64,000 nt of DNA. It comes from Sphingopyxis sp. FD7 (GTDB taxonomy: Bacteria; Pseudomonadota; Alphaproteobacteria; Sphingomonadales; Sphingomonadaceae). The stretch spans positions 1,116,001-1,180,000 of the forward strand of contig NZ_AP017898.1 in the NCBI RefSeq assembly GCF_003609835.1. Direction: 5' to 3'. The notes beneath the pieces are model-generated. The model did no database searches. It was not told the DNA's origin and saw only the letters and a program-made list of their open reading frames with translations. A program made the translations under genes and the position numbers. Positions 38,801-47,150 of the stretch are shown in pieces (positions within the stretch are counted from its first letter, which is position 1; each line of letters starts with the position of its first letter).

Positions 38801-39350
38801 TGTCGAAATGACGCCGGGCACGCGCATTCCGATGGTGATGGCGGCGATGGTCGAAAGCGCGCGCGCGCGCGTATCGCAGCGCGGCAACCGCTTTCTCAAT
38901 CTCACGCTCTCCGATCGTAGCGGACAATTCCAATCGAGCTGTTTTGACGAAGCGGCGGGAAAGGTGCTGGAGGGACTGGCGGGCGAGGGAGGCTGCGCGT
39001 TGCTATCGGTCGAGCTCGATCTGCTCGAGGGCGAGGAAACGCCGCGCGTGACGGTGCGCGGGGCGCAGCCGCTCGCCGACATCGCCGCGACCGCCTCGCT
39101 CCAGCTGCTGTGCCGCGTCGAAGCGCCCGAGGCGATCGCCGAAATGGCGCGCCTGCTCGAAAAGCGCGGCGATGCGCGCGGTCGGGTGATAGTGGCGACG
39201 CCCGATCCAATGACCGACGAGGATGTGCGGATCGAACTGGGGCGTGGATTTGCGCTCGGCCCCGATATCGTCACGCGGCTCGACCTTGTGCCGGGGATAT
39301 CCGAAGCCGCGCTGTCGCTGGTGGCTCCGCGCGAGTTCCGGGTGCGCTGA
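35862..39350 (+). CDS. dnaE: DNA polymerase III alpha subunit
   Basis: Replicative polymerase, 1162 aa. Order: PHP domain (residues ~5-280), palm with PMPDFDIDF catalytic Asp pair around residue 405, GPGRGSGAGSVVAWAL, thumb/fingers (RPGPMDNIPLF, GIFVYQEQVMQAAQ, GYGFNKSHAAAYALLSYQTA), helix-hairpin-helix, OB fold (RFLNLTLSDRSGQFQ) and C-terminal tau-binding part. The first PHP metal motif, usually HxH in 'LRVHSxYS', reads LRVFSSYT, so the PHP site is probably not a nuclease. Separate dnaQ-type proofreading is expected. Confidence 0.97.
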   Translation: MAYSPFVPLRVFSSYTMLEGAIEPKAIAKAARERGFPAIAIADRNGLYGVMAFGEACKAAGVQPIVGALLSVARPGQRMANGAPLIDWLALYAQDETGYNNLCGLVSAAHLARPVELEPHIVLADLAGKTDGLLCLTGGGEGALARLLAGEQQSAAEDYVEQLEALFGGRLYIELSRRGDATEQAAENALIEMAYARALPIVATNPANFVEPQFHAAHDAMLCIAQSAYVESEDRRSSNPEAWLKPAEAMEDAFSDLPEAIRNTLVIAQRCAFMAPKRKPILPSLAGDREGEAAQLKADAHAGLEARLALYPDLTADERQAYVERLDYEIDVITQMGFPGYFLIVADFIKWAKAQDIPVGPGRGSGAGSVVAWALTITDLDPLKLGLLFERFLNPERVSMPDFDIDFCETRRGEVIRYVQEKYGRDTVAQIITFGKLKARAVLKDTGRVLQMSYGQVDRLAKLVPNHPTDPWTLERALNGVSELMTEYKQDDGVRRLFDMARQLEGLPRHSSTHAAGVVIGDRPLDQLVPLYRDPRSDMPVTQFDMKYVETAGLVKFDFLGLKTLSVLKEARRLLALRGIDVDLDTLAWDDPAVYELLQRGDTVGVFQLESEGMRRTLSAVKPTNFGDIIALVALYRPGPMDNIPLFGARKNGREPIAYPHPLLEGILAETYGIFVYQEQVMQAAQILAGYSLGGADLLRRAMGKKIQAEMDAQRETFVKGCGEHNQIDAKTANELFDLIDKFAGYGFNKSHAAAYALLSYQTAWLKAHYPHEFFAASMSFDSHQTDKLSVFIDDMRRLNIDIAPPSINDSEADFSVGRTDGGLAVRYALGALKGVGEKAMEALVAERQAKGDFASLDDFASRIDPKLLNRRQIEALAGAGAFDCVEPDRPRAFAGAEALLACANASAHERSTGQGGLFGGDITIAPALQLPAAEPWTLAERMTREKEAFGFYFSAHPVEQYEAILSARGARTYGDICENVEMTPGTRIPMVMAAMVESARARVSQRGNRFLNLTLSDRSGQFQSSCFDEAAGKVLEGLAGEGGCALLSVELDLLEGEETPRVTVRGAQPLADIAATASLQLLCRVEAPEAIAEMARLLEKRGDARGRVIVATPDPMTDEDVRIELGRGFALGPDIVTRLDLVPGISEAALSLVAPREFRVR

Positions 39351-39428
39351 CGCGCTTTGCCCCTTGCACAGCGGCGCGCTCGCGCCCTATTCCTGAGCGG
39401 CAACGACAAGAATAGAGGATGCCGCACC

Positions 39429-41033
39429 ATGGGAATGCAGGGCCAGCCGCTGCTCGTCACCAGCCTCATTGACCACGCCGCACGCGAACATGCGGGACGC
39501 GAGATTGTCTCGCGATGGGCCGATGGAAGTGTGACGCGATCGAACTGGGGCGAAATCGGAACCGACGCACGGCGCTTTGCCGCCGCGATGGTGAAGCTGG
39601 GGATGAAGAAGGGCGATCGCATCGCCACGCTGGCGATGAACCACGGCCACCATCTTGTGAGCTGGTACGGGACCGCCGGGATGGGCGGGGTGCTGCACAC
39701 GGTAAATCCGCGGCTGTTCGACGAACAGCTCGTCTATATCATCAATCACGCCGACGATCGGGTGCTGTTCTTCGACGCGGCTTTCCTGCCGATCGTCGAG
39801 CGGTTGCGCGGCCAGCTTTCATGCGTCGAGCATTTCGTGCTGTTCGACGCGCCGCCGCAGGGCGACTATCAATCCTATCGCGACCTGATCGCGGCCGAGG
39901 ACGGCAGTTTTGAATGGGTCGAACTGGACGAGCGCGACCCGGTCGGGCTTTGCTATACCAGCGGCACGACGGGCAATCCCAAGGGCGTATTATATGAGCA
40001 CCGCTCGAACGTCATTCACGCGATCACCGAAATCCAGCCCGACGCCTTCGACCTGTCGAGCCGCAGCGTGATCCTGCCGATTGTCCCGATGTTCCATGCG
40101 AACAGCTGGGGCATCCCCTTCGCGGCGGCGACAGTCGGCGCGAAGCTGGTCTTTTCGGCGACCAATGATGCGCAGACCTTGTGCGACCTGATGCACGCCG
40201 AGGGTGTCACGCACAGCGCCGGGGTGCCGACGGTGTGGCTTGCGATGTTCGCGCATATGGATGCGACCGGCATGGATTATGGCGCGCTCAAACATGTCAC
40301 CATCGGCGGGTCGGCGGCGCCGCGCGCGATGATCGAACGCTTCATGAAGGCGGGCGTCCATGTCGGGCACGCCTGGGGGATGACCGAGACCAGCCCGATC
40401 GGGACGATGGGCAAGCGGCCGTGGAACTGGGACGCGCTGAGTTTCGACGAGCAGGTGGACATCATCTGTCGCCAGGGCTGCCCGCCCTTCGGGGTCGAAC
40501 TGCGCATCGTCGACGACGAGGGCAGGGAACTGCCGCGCGATGGCCAGACCAGCGGGCGGCTGCAGATCCGCGGACCGTGGATCATCCAGCGCTATTTCAA
40601 GGCCGATGCCGACGCAGCCGACGCCGACGGCTGGTTCGACACCGGCGACGTATCGGTGCTCCACCCCGATGGCGTGATGCAGATCACTGACCGCGCGAAG
40701 GATGTCATCAAGTCGGGCGGCGAATGGATCAGCTCGATCGAGCTGGAAAATGCCGCGGTCGGCGCGCCCGGCGTGCAGGAGGCGGCTGCGGTCGGCGTCT
40801 ATCATCCGAAATGGGATGAACGGCCGATCCTGCTGATCGTACGGAAACCCGGCGCGGAGGTCAGCGAGGCGGAGATCATCGACTATCTGAAGGACAAGGT
40901 TGCCAAATGGTGGCTGCCCGACGAGGTGGTGTTCGTCGACGAACTGCCGCACACCGCCACGGGCAAGATTTTGAAGCGCCAGATCCGCGATGACTATAAG
41001 GATTATAAGCTGCGGTCGCTCACCGCGGCCTAG
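39429..41033 (+). CDS. Long-chain acyl-CoA synthetase (AMP-forming)
   Basis: 534-residue ANL-superfamily enzyme that adenylates a carboxylic acid and transfers it to CoA. Motifs are the P-loop [47 protein letters not shown] and the hinge [17 protein letters not shown] with the C-terminal catalytic Lys in [12 protein letters not shown]. The overall pattern matches medium/long-chain fatty-acid ligases, exact chain length unknown. ATG 39429 is used because the family N-terminus begins there. Its stop overlaps that of the convergent radical SAM gene by four bases. Confidence 0.9.
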   Translation: MGMQGQPLLVTSLIDHAAREHAGREIVSRWADGSVTRSNWGEIGTDARRFAAAMVKLGMKKGDRIATLAMNHGHHLVSWYGTAGMGGVLHTVNPRLFDEQLVYIINHADDRVLFFDAAFLPIVERLRGQLSCVEHFVLFDAPPQGDYQSYRDLIAAEDGSFEWVELDERDPVGLCYTSGTTGNPKGVLYEHRSNVIHAITEIQPDAFDLSSRSVILPIVPMFHANSWGIPFAAATVGAKLVFSATNDAQTLCDLMHAEGVTHSAGVPTVWLAMFAHMDATGMDYGALKHVTIGGSAAPRAMIERFMKAGVHVGHAWGMTETSPIGTMGKRPWNWDALSFDEQVDIICRQGCPPFGVELRIVDDEGRELPRDGQTSGRLQIRGPWIIQRYFKADADAADADGWFDTGDVSVLHPDGVMQITDRAKDVIKSGGEWISSIELENAAVGAPGVQEAAAVGVYHPKWDERPILLIVRKPGAEVSEAEIIDYLKDKVAKWWLPDEVVFVDELPHTATGKILKRQIRDDYKDYKLRSLTAA

Positions 41034-42118
41034 AACAGCTCCATTTGACCATTACGCTCCGGCGGCCTGAACAGGTCGCTGCGCAGTGGCGGAAAGCTGC
41101 GGTCCATGCCATGCGCGCGGGCGGCGCGTTTGATGCGCTGGCGGATCAGCTGCGGCCAGATGCCTTGCCCCTTCATGCGGCTGAAGAAGTCGGGGTCGTT
41201 ATCGCGCCCGCCGCGAATGTCCTGCATCATGTGCATCACCTTGGCCGCGCGGTCGGGGTAATGCGCGTCCAGCCAGGCGCGGAAAAGCGGAGCCACCTCA
41301 TAGGGCAGCCGCATCAATATATAGGACGCGCGGATCGCACCCGCGTCCGCCGCCGCGGCCATGATCGCCTCTATCTCATGGTCGGTGATCGCGGGGATGA
41401 TCGGCGAGATATTGACCTGCGTCGGCACGCCCGCGTCGATGAGCTTGCGGATCGCGGCGAGGCGGCGGCGCGGATGCGGCGCGCGCGGTTCGAGGGTGCG
41501 CGCAAGCGCGGCATCGAGCGTCGTGACCGAGATCGCGACGCCGACCAGATTGTCGCGCGCCATCGCCGCGAGCAGGTCGATGTCGCGCAGCAGCCGGTCG
41601 GACTTGGTGGTGATGAGCAGCGGATGGCGCGTTTCGGCGAGCACCTCGATCACCGAGCGGGTGATGCCCCATTCGCGCTCGATCGGCTGGTAACCGTCGG
41701 TGTTGGTGCCGATAGCGAGCGGGGCGGCGGCGTAGCCCTTTTTTGCAAGCTCGGCGCGCAGCAGGGTGGCCGCGTCGGACTTGGCGAACAAGCGGCTTTC
41801 GAAGTCGAGACCGGGCGACAGGTCATGGAAGGCGTGGGTCGGGCGCGCGAAGCAATAGATGCAGCCATGTTCACAGCCGCGATAGGGATTGATCGAACGG
41901 TCGAAGCTGATGTCGGGCGATTTGTTGCGCGAAATGATCGTTTTGGGATGCTCGACCGTCACCGTCGTGCGGAGCGGCGGCGGGGCACCGTCCACATCCT
42001 CCGCCGCGTCGAGCCAGTCGCCATCGGCCTCGCGATCGAGCGAGCCGGTGCGCGTCGGGCGCGGGTTGGCGGGAGCGCCGCGACCGGAGGTCGGGGGCAG
42101 GGGTTTGGCGGGTTCCAC
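41030..42118 (-). CDS. PA0069-type radical SAM protein
   Basis: 362 aa radical SAM enzyme. The [4Fe-4S] Cys triad is in NPYRGCEHGCIYCFARPTHA (C-x3-C-x2-C); TDGYQPIEREWGITRSVIEVL and VQVNISP-type strands follow (VPTQVNISPIIPAITDHEIE). The group resembles spore photoproduct lyase-like enzymes and is often annotated PA0069 family; substrate unknown. An unstructured Pro/Arg-rich N-terminal ~45 residues precede the domain. Confidence 0.88.
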   Translation of the reverse strand: MEPAKPLPPTSGRGAPANPRPTRTGSLDREADGDWLDAAEDVDGAPPPLRTTVTVEHPKTIISRNKSPDISFDRSINPYRGCEHGCIYCFARPTHAFHDLSPGLDFESRLFAKSDAATLLRAELAKKGYAAAPLAIGTNTDGYQPIEREWGITRSVIEVLAETRHPLLITTKSDRLLRDIDLLAAMARDNLVGVAISVTTLDAALARTLEPRAPHPRRRLAAIRKLIDAGVPTQVNISPIIPAITDHEIEAIMAAAADAGAIRASYILMRLPYEVAPLFRAWLDAHYPDRAAKVMHMMQDIRGGRDNDPDFFSRMKGQGIWPQLIRQRIKRAARAHGMDRSFPPLRSDLFRPPERNGQMELF

Positions 42119-42196
42119 CGAGCGAGTTTATCGCCGTTGATGGAACAAATAAAGAACATTTGTCGTCGCCAGCGCAAGTTCACCCTGTCCTTCTTC

Positions 42197-42237
42197 GCGC
42201 CTTTGCGTGAGATTATCGGGGACTCACGCAAAGGCGC
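42197..42237. repeat. Perfect 15-bp inverted repeat
   Basis: GCGCCTTTGCGTGAG (42197-42211) and its exact complement CTCACGCAAAGGCGC (42223-42237) with an 11-base loop; imperfect pairing (TTCTTCG/CGAAGAA) extends it. It lies between moaB and the radical SAM gene (both -), where it could end the moaB message. The rest of the 183-base gap shows nothing gene-like. Confidence 0.75.
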
Positions 42238-42301
42238 AAAGGCACGAAGAAGAGGGCAAAAAATGGATATCCGCGGCCGCCCGAAGGAAACAACCGCGGG
42301 A

Positions 42302-42826
42302 TCATTCCATCAATCGCGGCATCAGGTCGACGAAATTGCAGGGCTTGTGCCGACTGTCGAGCTGACTCGACAAAATGCCTTCCCACGCGTCGGTGACGGC
42401 GCCGGTCGAGCCGGGAAGCGCGAAGATATAGGTGCCGCGCGCGACGACGGCGCATGCGCGCGACTGTATGGTCGACGTGCCGATCTTCTGATAGCTCAGC
42501 CAGCGAAACAGCTCGCCAAAGCCCGGAATATCCTTGCCGTCGAGCCGATGCAGCGCCTCGGGCGTCACATCGCGGCCGGTGAGACCCGTTCCGCCGGTGG
42601 TGATGACGACATCGACATCGGGATCGTCGATCCAGTTGTGGAGGCGCGAGACGATGAGGTCGGTCTCGTCCTTGATGATCGCGCGCGCGGCGAGAATATG
42701 CCCCGCGCCGGTGAGCAGTTCCTCCAGCTTGTCGCCCGACCGGTCGTCGCCGGCGCTGCGGCTGTCCGAAATCGTCAGCAGCGCGATGCGGACAGGCTTG
42801 AAGGCCAGGCTTTCGTCAATCGGCAT
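42302..42826 (-). CDS. moaB: Molybdenum cofactor biosynthesis protein B
   Basis: MoaB/Mog-fold protein, 174 aa, with the molybdopterin-binding [17 protein letters not shown] and [36 protein letters not shown] is the N-terminal signature. It probably adenylates molybdopterin. Starts within the end of the lytic transglycosylase gene (11-base overlap), so it is part of the UDG-like/slt/moaB unit. Confidence 0.92.
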   Translation of the reverse strand: MPIDESLAFKPVRIALLTISDSRSAGDDRSGDKLEELLTGAGHILAARAIIKDETDLIVSRLHNWIDDPDVDVVITTGGTGLTGRDVTPEALHRLDGKDIPGFGELFRWLSYQKIGTSTIQSRACAVVARGTYIFALPGSTGAVTDAWEGILSSQLDSRHKPCNFVDLMPRLME

Positions 42827-44582
42827 CGGCGAGCCCGCCAGCCCAGGTCAGGCGCGTGCGATCTTTGCCATCGGGAAAGCGCGGCCATTTGCCCTGCGCG
42901 AGCGCGGCACGGCTGTCTGACGGCTTGCCTTGCTGGGCTTCGTACATCCAGTAATTGCGCAGCACGATGCCGACATAACCGCGCGTTTCCCAATAGGGGA
43001 TCGATTCGATGTAGAGCAGCGGGTCGCCATTGTCGCGTATCTCGCTCTGCCAGCGCGCGACGGGCGCGGGCCCGGCGTTATAGGCGGCGATGACCTTGGG
43101 CAGCAGGCCGCCGGTAGCGGGTTCGCGGCTCAGATACTGGAGATAGCGCTGTCCGAGGTCCATGTTTACCGCCGGTGTCTTGAGGTCACCCAGCGCGGCA
43201 ACCGCACCTTCCCAGCGCACGACATCGCGCGCAGTGCCGGGGCGCACCTGCATCAGCCCCGTCGCGCCCGCGCTGCTCACCGCGGCGCGCTGGAAACGCG
43301 ACTCCTGAAGGGTGTGGGCAAAGACGAGCGCGGGATCGACGCGCCAGCCGCCGCTCGGTTCCCATCTGGGTTGCGGGTAACGCGCGGTTGCTGCGGGCTT
43401 GCGGCCATGCGGCGTGTTGTGCGCGAGATAGAGCTGCGTTTCGGGCAGGCTGAGTGCGCCCGCCATCGCGATGAGCGCGTCGTGCTGGTCGGGATGGCCG
43501 ATGCGGGCCTGGTGGCGCAGCGCTTCGCCGGCGTAATTTTCCTCGCCGAGTTCGGCGAGCGCCATGGCGAGCCGTACATTGGGAAGCCCCTGGAGCGCGC
43601 GCCATGCGCTGCGATCGGCGCGGAGCGTTTCGCGCTGGCTGACTGGCGCAACGCCGAGCGTCTCGGTCGCGAGCAGGCCGTAAAGCGTCTCCTCATTCGC
43701 TGCGGCGGCGCGCAGTCGCGACTGGACCGCCGCCGGTTCGCCCGCCGCGACCGCCGCGCGCGCCGCCCAATAATAGGCCGCGGCGCGCAGCTCGCTGTCG
43801 GGCGCTTCTTTTGAAACGCGATCGAAGGCGGCGAGCGCGGTGCGATAGTCATGGAGCCGCCATGCGGCGAGGCCCTGAACCCATGCGCCTTGCGTCGCCC
43901 AGGGCCCGCCGTCGGCGGTGCAGGCAAGCGCGAGACGGAGCGCATTGGCGTCGTCGTTTTCGATATAATAGGACCAGGCGACCTTCTGCCGCCATTCGGC
44001 GCGCGCCGCGGGGCTCAGCTGGTCGATGACGGCGTTGAGCAGCGCTTCGGCGCCCGCGGGGTCGTCATTCTTGATCCGGTCGGGGATCGTGCGCGCGAGG
44101 CCCGCGGCGACCGGGTCGCTGCTCACCGCGTCGGCGCCGAGGCGGCGCGGCGCGCTGCCGGCCCAGGTGAGCCGCGTTTCGGGGGGCAGCGCGGGAATGT
44201 CGATCGCGCCGCGCCTTGTCGCAAGGCGGGCAAGTTGAGGCGCCTGCGGAAGAAATGGAGCACGCGCAAGGATGGGCATGATGTCGGCGACTTCGGCGCG
44301 AGGGCTGTTCGCGGCGACGAGCAGTTCGGCGCGCAGAAAATCGGTGAGCGGATCGGCGTCGGCACTGTCGAGAAGCGCCTTGGCCTCGGTCCACCGCTCG
44401 CCACGGATCGCGGCCAGGATCTGCCCGTAATGCTGCTTCTGCTTGGCCGACAAGATGCCGGGGACGGTTTGAGGCGCAGCGGTGAGGCCGGGCATGCCCG
44501 CATCGGCGGCAATCGCCGGAACGGAGATGATCGTGAGCGCCATGGTCGCGCAGGATAAAAGGATTCGGGTCACAATCGGCAT
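42816..44582 (-). CDS. Soluble lytic murein transglycosylase
   Basis: 588 aa, Slt70-like. Signal peptide residues 1-~26 ([22 protein letters not shown]); a long superhelical alpha domain (~40-420) with TPR-like helices; then the SLT catalytic domain with Glu in [34 protein letters not shown] and [15 protein letters not shown]. It cleaves peptidoglycan to 1,6-anhydro-muropeptides, which NagZ (at the window start) would later process. Four bases after the UDG-like gene. Confidence 0.92.
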   Translation of the reverse strand: MPIVTRILLSCATMALTIISVPAIAADAGMPGLTAAPQTVPGILSAKQKQHYGQILAAIRGERWTEAKALLDSADADPLTDFLRAELLVAANSPRAEVADIMPILARAPFLPQAPQLARLATRRGAIDIPALPPETRLTWAGSAPRRLGADAVSSDPVAAGLARTIPDRIKNDDPAGAEALLNAVIDQLSPAARAEWRQKVAWSYYIENDDANALRLALACTADGGPWATQGAWVQGLAAWRLHDYRTALAAFDRVSKEAPDSELRAAAYYWAARAAVAAGEPAAVQSRLRAAAANEETLYGLLATETLGVAPVSQRETLRADRSAWRALQGLPNVRLAMALAELGEENYAGEALRHQARIGHPDQHDALIAMAGALSLPETQLYLAHNTPHGRKPAATARYPQPRWEPSGGWRVDPALVFAHTLQESRFQRAAVSSAGATGLMQVRPGTARDVVRWEGAVAALGDLKTPAVNMDLGQRYLQYLSREPATGGLLPKVIAAYNAGPAPVARWQSEIRDNGDPLLYIESIPYWETRGYVGIVLRNYWMYEAQQGKPSDSRAALAQGKWPRFPDGKDRTRLTWAGGLADAD

Positions 44583-44586
44583 TCTG

Positions 44587-45375
44587 TCAACGTCCCCAGT
44601 TGAACAGTTTCAGGCTATCCCACGCTGCTGCCTTCTGCGCGGGGCGGGCCAGCAGCATCGCGGGATGCGCGACGGCTACCGTGTCCACCTTGCCGCCATC
44701 CTGGTTAAGATCGAGTGACTTTCCGCGCGCGTTGGGGAGCGACAGCCCCGTCGTCATACGGAGAATATCGCCGCCGACCAGCAGCAGCCGCCGCGGTGCG
44801 GCGAGGCGCAGATGGTGCCACAGCAATCGCTCCAGTTCGGTGCTGTCCTGCGCGGCGATGCGGCCGCCCGGTGGGCGGGTTATGGCAAGGCTGGCGAGAT
44901 AGCATTGGCCGCGCGTCAGGCCGATCGCCCGCAGCATCGCGTCGAGCAGCGTGCCCGCCGGGCCCGCGAACAATTGCCCCTCGCGCTGATCGTCGATTTC
45001 GGGCCAGGCGGTGAGCAGCATCAGCGGCGCGGCGGCATCGCCGACGGGGAGGACGCGGCGCGCGTCCCACTGGCTGCCCGGAACCTCGTCGCTGCTGGCC
45101 AGCCATTGCTGAAAATCGTTCCACTCGTCAGGAAGCGCGATGGGCCCTCTGGGTTCGGCGGGCGCTTCGGCGGGCTGACGCTGAAGCACGGCGGGCAATG
45201 GCTGCGCTTCGGGCGCCGGGTCGGCGACGCGCTTCGGCCGCGATGCCGCAGCGTCATTGGCCGGCGGCACGGCGAGCCACCCCGCCGGCCGGTCTCCGAC
45301 CAGCGCTTCGACCCCTGCCAGCGACCACCAGTCGCAATAGCTTTCCGCCAGCAATGCAGTGTTTGGCCCGCCCAT
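44587..45375 (-). CDS. Uracil-DNA glycosylase-superfamily protein, divergent
   Basis: 262 aa. The C-terminal ~160 residues fit the UDG superfamily: GQLFAGPAGTLLDAMLRAIGL and CYLASLAITRPPGG, LRLAAPRRLLLVGGDILR, AVAHPAMLLARPAQKAAAW (the HP-x-x-L-L end). The first active-site motif, normally GEAPG-x-x-ED in families 4/5, is changed to TAWPEIDDQ, and no Fe-S Cys set is obvious. The first ~100 residues are Pro/Ala-rich linker. Enzyme activity is uncertain. Confidence 0.8.
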   Translation of the reverse strand: MGGPNTALLAESYCDWWSLAGVEALVGDRPAGWLAVPPANDAAASRPKRVADPAPEAQPLPAVLQRQPAEAPAEPRGPIALPDEWNDFQQWLASSDEVPGSQWDARRVLPVGDAAAPLMLLTAWPEIDDQREGQLFAGPAGTLLDAMLRAIGLTRGQCYLASLAITRPPGGRIAAQDSTELERLLWHHLRLAAPRRLLLVGGDILRMTTGLSLPNARGKSLDLNQDGGKVDTVAVAHPAMLLARPAQKAAAWDSLKLFNWGR

Positions 45376-45494
45376 GAAAATGTTTGAAACAGGAGGTTGA
45401 CGGGCGCGTCAATTGGCGGGCATCGCATTTCGTGACAGAATGAGCGCCGGACACGATGAATGATCGGCGCGGGGACGGCAGAAAGGTGATTGCG

Positions 45495-47150
45495 GTGAGC
45501 GAACGGGAATCGATGCCCTATGACGTGGTCATCGTCGGCGCGGGTCCGGCGGGACTTTCGGCGGCGATCCGCCTCAAGCAACTGGCGAATGCGGCGGGGA
45601 GCGAACTGTCGGTGTGCATCCTCGAAAAAGGGTCGGAGGTCGGCGCGCACATCCTGTCGGGCGCGGTGATCGACCCCAGGTCGCTCGACGAGCTTTTGCC
45701 CGAATGGCGGACCATGGGATGTCCGCTCGCCGAAGTTCCGGTCAATGACAACCAGCATTGGGTGCTGACCAGGAAAAAGAAGTTCAACCTGCCCGAGTTC
45801 ATCTCGCCGCCCTTCATGCACAACAAGGGCACTTATACGGGCAGCCTCGGCAATCTTTGCCGCTGGCTCGCCGAACAGGCCGAAGGGATGGGGGTCGAAA
45901 TCTTCCCCGGCTTTCCTGCCGCCGAAATCCTCTATCACGAAGATGGCTCGGTGAAGGGCGTCGCCACCGGCGACATGGGCGTCGCGCGCGACGGCAGTCA
46001 CAAGCCCGACTATGCTCCCGGCCTCGAACTCCACGCGAAATATACTTTCTTTGCCGAAGGTGCGCGCGGGCATCTGACCAAGATGCTCAAGCCGCAATTC
46101 GCGCTTGACGCCGATTGCGAGCCGCAGGTCTATGGCCTTGGGGTCAAGGAATTGTGGGACATCGATCCCGAAAACCACGCGCCGGGGCGCGTCATCCACA
46201 CGCAGGGCTGGCCGCTCGACGAACATGCCAATGGCGGCGGCTTCCTCTATCATCAGGCGAACGGACAGGTGGCGCTGGGGTTCGTGACCTGGCTCAACTA
46301 TCGCAATCCGCACATCTCCCCCTTTCAGGAGATGCAGAAGTGGAAAACGCACCCCGAAATCGCGAAGATCCTGAAGGGCGGCAAGCGCGTTTCCTATGGC
46401 GCGCGCGCGATCAGCGACGGCGGCTATCAGTCGGTGCCGAAGCTCGCTTTCCCCGGCGGCGCCTTGATCGGGGACAGCGCCGGTTTCCTCAATGTGCCGC
46501 GCATCAAGGGGACGCACACCGCGATGAAGTCGGGCATGATGGCGGCCGAGGCGGCCTTTGCGGCGGTGACCGCCGGCCGGTCGGGCGACACGCTCGACGC
46601 CTATCAGGCCGCCTATGACGACAGCTGGGTCAAGAAGGAGCTCAGCGTCGTGCGCAACGTCCTGCCGCTTGTCGAAAAATGGGGCGACCTTGGCGGTACG
46701 ATCCTCGCGGGCATCACCATGTGGGCCGAGACGCTCAAGATCAGGATGCCGTTCACGATGAAGCATCATCCCGACAATGAGACGCTCTATCGCGCCGACA
46801 TGATGCCGAAGCCCGATTATCCGAAACCCGACGGTGTGTTGACCTTTGACCGCCTCTCTTCGGTGTTCCTGTCGAATACCAACCATGAGGAGGATCAGCC
46901 GGTTCACCTCCAGCTCAAGGATCCGTCGATCCCGGTCGAATATAATCTGCCGCTCTATGACGAACCTGCGCAGCGTTATTGCCCCGCGGGGGTCTATGAA
47001 ATCGTCGGCGCGGAAGAGGGCGATCCCAGGTTCGTGATCAACGCGCAAAACTGCGTCCATTGCAAGACGTGCGACATCAAGGATCCGACCCAGAATATCA
47101 ACTGGGTCACCCCCGAAGGCGGCGGAGGCCCCAATTATCCGAATATGTAA
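45495..47150 (+). CDS. Electron transfer flavoprotein-ubiquinone oxidoreductase
   Basis: Membrane-associated FAD/[4Fe-4S] enzyme passing electrons from ETF (acyl-CoA dehydrogenases) to ubiquinone. 551 aa from GTG 45495, chosen because AAAGGTGA precedes it; ATG 45456 would add 13 atypical residues with no Shine-Dalgarno. FAD-binding YDVVIVGAGPAGLSAAIRL; ubiquinone region ...GGAYQSVPKL-like GGYQSVPKLAFPGG; Fe-S ligands CPAGVYEIV and NCVHCKTCDIKDPTQNI near the C-terminus. Confidence 0.95.
   Translation: MSERESMPYDVVIVGAGPAGLSAAIRLKQLANAAGSELSVCILEKGSEVGAHILSGAVIDPRSLDELLPEWRTMGCPLAEVPVNDNQHWVLTRKKKFNLPEFISPPFMHNKGTYTGSLGNLCRWLAEQAEGMGVEIFPGFPAAEILYHEDGSVKGVATGDMGVARDGSHKPDYAPGLELHAKYTFFAEGARGHLTKMLKPQFALDADCEPQVYGLGVKELWDIDPENHAPGRVIHTQGWPLDEHANGGGFLYHQANGQVALGFVTWLNYRNPHISPFQEMQKWKTHPEIAKILKGGKRVSYGARAISDGGYQSVPKLAFPGGALIGDSAGFLNVPRIKGTHTAMKSGMMAAEAAFAAVTAGRSGDTLDAYQAAYDDSWVKKELSVVRNVLPLVEKWGDLGGTILAGITMWAETLKIRMPFTMKHHPDNETLYRADMMPKPDYPKPDGVLTFDRLSSVFLSNTNHEEDQPVHLQLKDPSIPVEYNLPLYDEPAQRYCPAGVYEIVGAEEGDPRFVINAQNCVHCKTCDIKDPTQNINWVTPEGGGGPNYPNM
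47124..47139 (+). promoter_or_regulatory. Shine-Dalgarno and non-standard start of the TPR gene
   Basis: GGAGG (47124-47128) is followed by ATT at 47134 (5 bases spacing) and ATC at 47137 (8 bases spacing) in the TPR frame, all inside the last codons of the ETF-QO gene. No ATG, GTG or TTG occurs in this frame until 47347. See the TPR entry. Confidence 0.45.

Noticed and set aside
35844-38933. Minus-strand open frame of 1029 codons opposite dnaE
   Set aside because: Antisense shadow caused by GC-rich codon use; dnaE on the plus strand is unmistakable.
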